From Kribbella antibiotica (GTDB taxonomy: Bacteria > Actinomycetota > Actinomycetes > Propionibacteriales > Kribbellaceae): a DNA stretch of 50,982 nucleotides. Positions within the stretch are counted from its first letter, which is position 1; the number at the start of each line of letters is the position of its first letter. The notes beneath the pieces were generated by a model that saw only the letters and a program-made list of their open reading frames with translations, did no database searches and was not told the origin of the DNA. The DNA lies in the NCBI RefSeq assembly GCF_004349055.1, contig NZ_SMKX01000051.1, positions 1 to 50,982 of the forward strand. The letters are read 5' to 3'. Below, one piece after another: positions 50,973 through 50,982 of the stretch. A program made the translations under genes and the position numbers.

Positions 50973-50982
50973 CTGTCTCTTA
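50973..50982. other. Tn5/Nextera mosaic-end remnant at contig end
   Basis: CTGTCTCTTA is the first ten bases of the Tn5 mosaic end used in Nextera adapters (CTGTCTCTTATACACATCT). A chance match exactly at the last base is very unlikely. Treat these bases as artefact. Confidence 0.85.

Overview
The window is high-GC DNA with the gene style of a soil actinomycete of the Nocardioidaceae type (a Kribbella-like organism is my best guess). The evidence is frequent GTG starts, four-base stop/start overlaps, a membrane Ser/Thr kinase with an extracellular sensor, DeoR and GntR sugar regulators and several secreted glycan-active proteins. The last ten bases match the end of the Tn5/Nextera mosaic end, so the window probably reaches a real contig end.

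Layout. 1-2.3 kb: a winged-helix/DUF1707-like membrane protein, a GNAT acetyltransferase and a bicupin. 2.2-7.6 kb (minus): the PTS-type dihydroxyacetone kinase operon dhaK-dhaL-dhaM, split between dhaK and dhaL by a tnpB-only IS605-family element whose omega-RNA-like right end abuts the dhaK stop. 7.6-13 kb: MFS exporter, ECF sigma factor, divergent Ser/Thr kinase, and two membrane-anchored exported paralogues. 13-17.8 kb: secreted GH43 enzyme, a large patatin-like membrane protein and a small Pro/Trp-rich protein.

17.9-38.4 kb is one long sugar-catabolic region in three parts. The first is a DeoR-controlled run of two FGGY kinases, a phosphatase, a 2-hydroxyacid dehydrogenase and a glycerophosphodiesterase. 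The second holds a Gfo/Idh oxidoreductase, a VOC protein, and a GntR regulator with a coupled partner. The third is an eight-gene, tightly coupled operon: a 904-residue UxaA-like dehydratase, an FAH-fold sugar-acid enzyme, a ketoglutarate-semialdehyde dehydrogenase type ALDH, an IlvD/Edd dehydratase, a LarA-like protein, a TIM-barrel-like protein, a GlcD-like oxidase and a GH29 fucosidase. The FAH-fold, ALDH and IlvD genes are the three steps of a Weimberg-type route from a pentonate to 2-oxoglutarate.

38.3-41.8 kb is the most unusual part: a minus-strand array of twelve tRNA or tRNA-like genes interleaved with the RNA ligase gene rtcB, an HNH nuclease gene and a small Cys/His-rich protein gene. 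Several tRNAs are non-canonical. Two 69-nt genes with truncated D arms form the first and last members, and one short-variable-arm tRNA carries a leucine anticodon. A translation-repair or anti-nuclease function (replacement tRNAs plus ligase) is a reasonable inference. A normal CCA-encoding tRNA-Thr(CGT) lies just outside on the other strand.

42-51 kb: an exported protein, a hypothetical protein, a 1033-residue secreted multidomain protein with three near-identical repeats, PKD and discoidin domains, an O-methyltransferase, an APH-fold protein lacking the usual catalytic residues, a conserved hypothetical and the 3' part of a TetR-family regulator.
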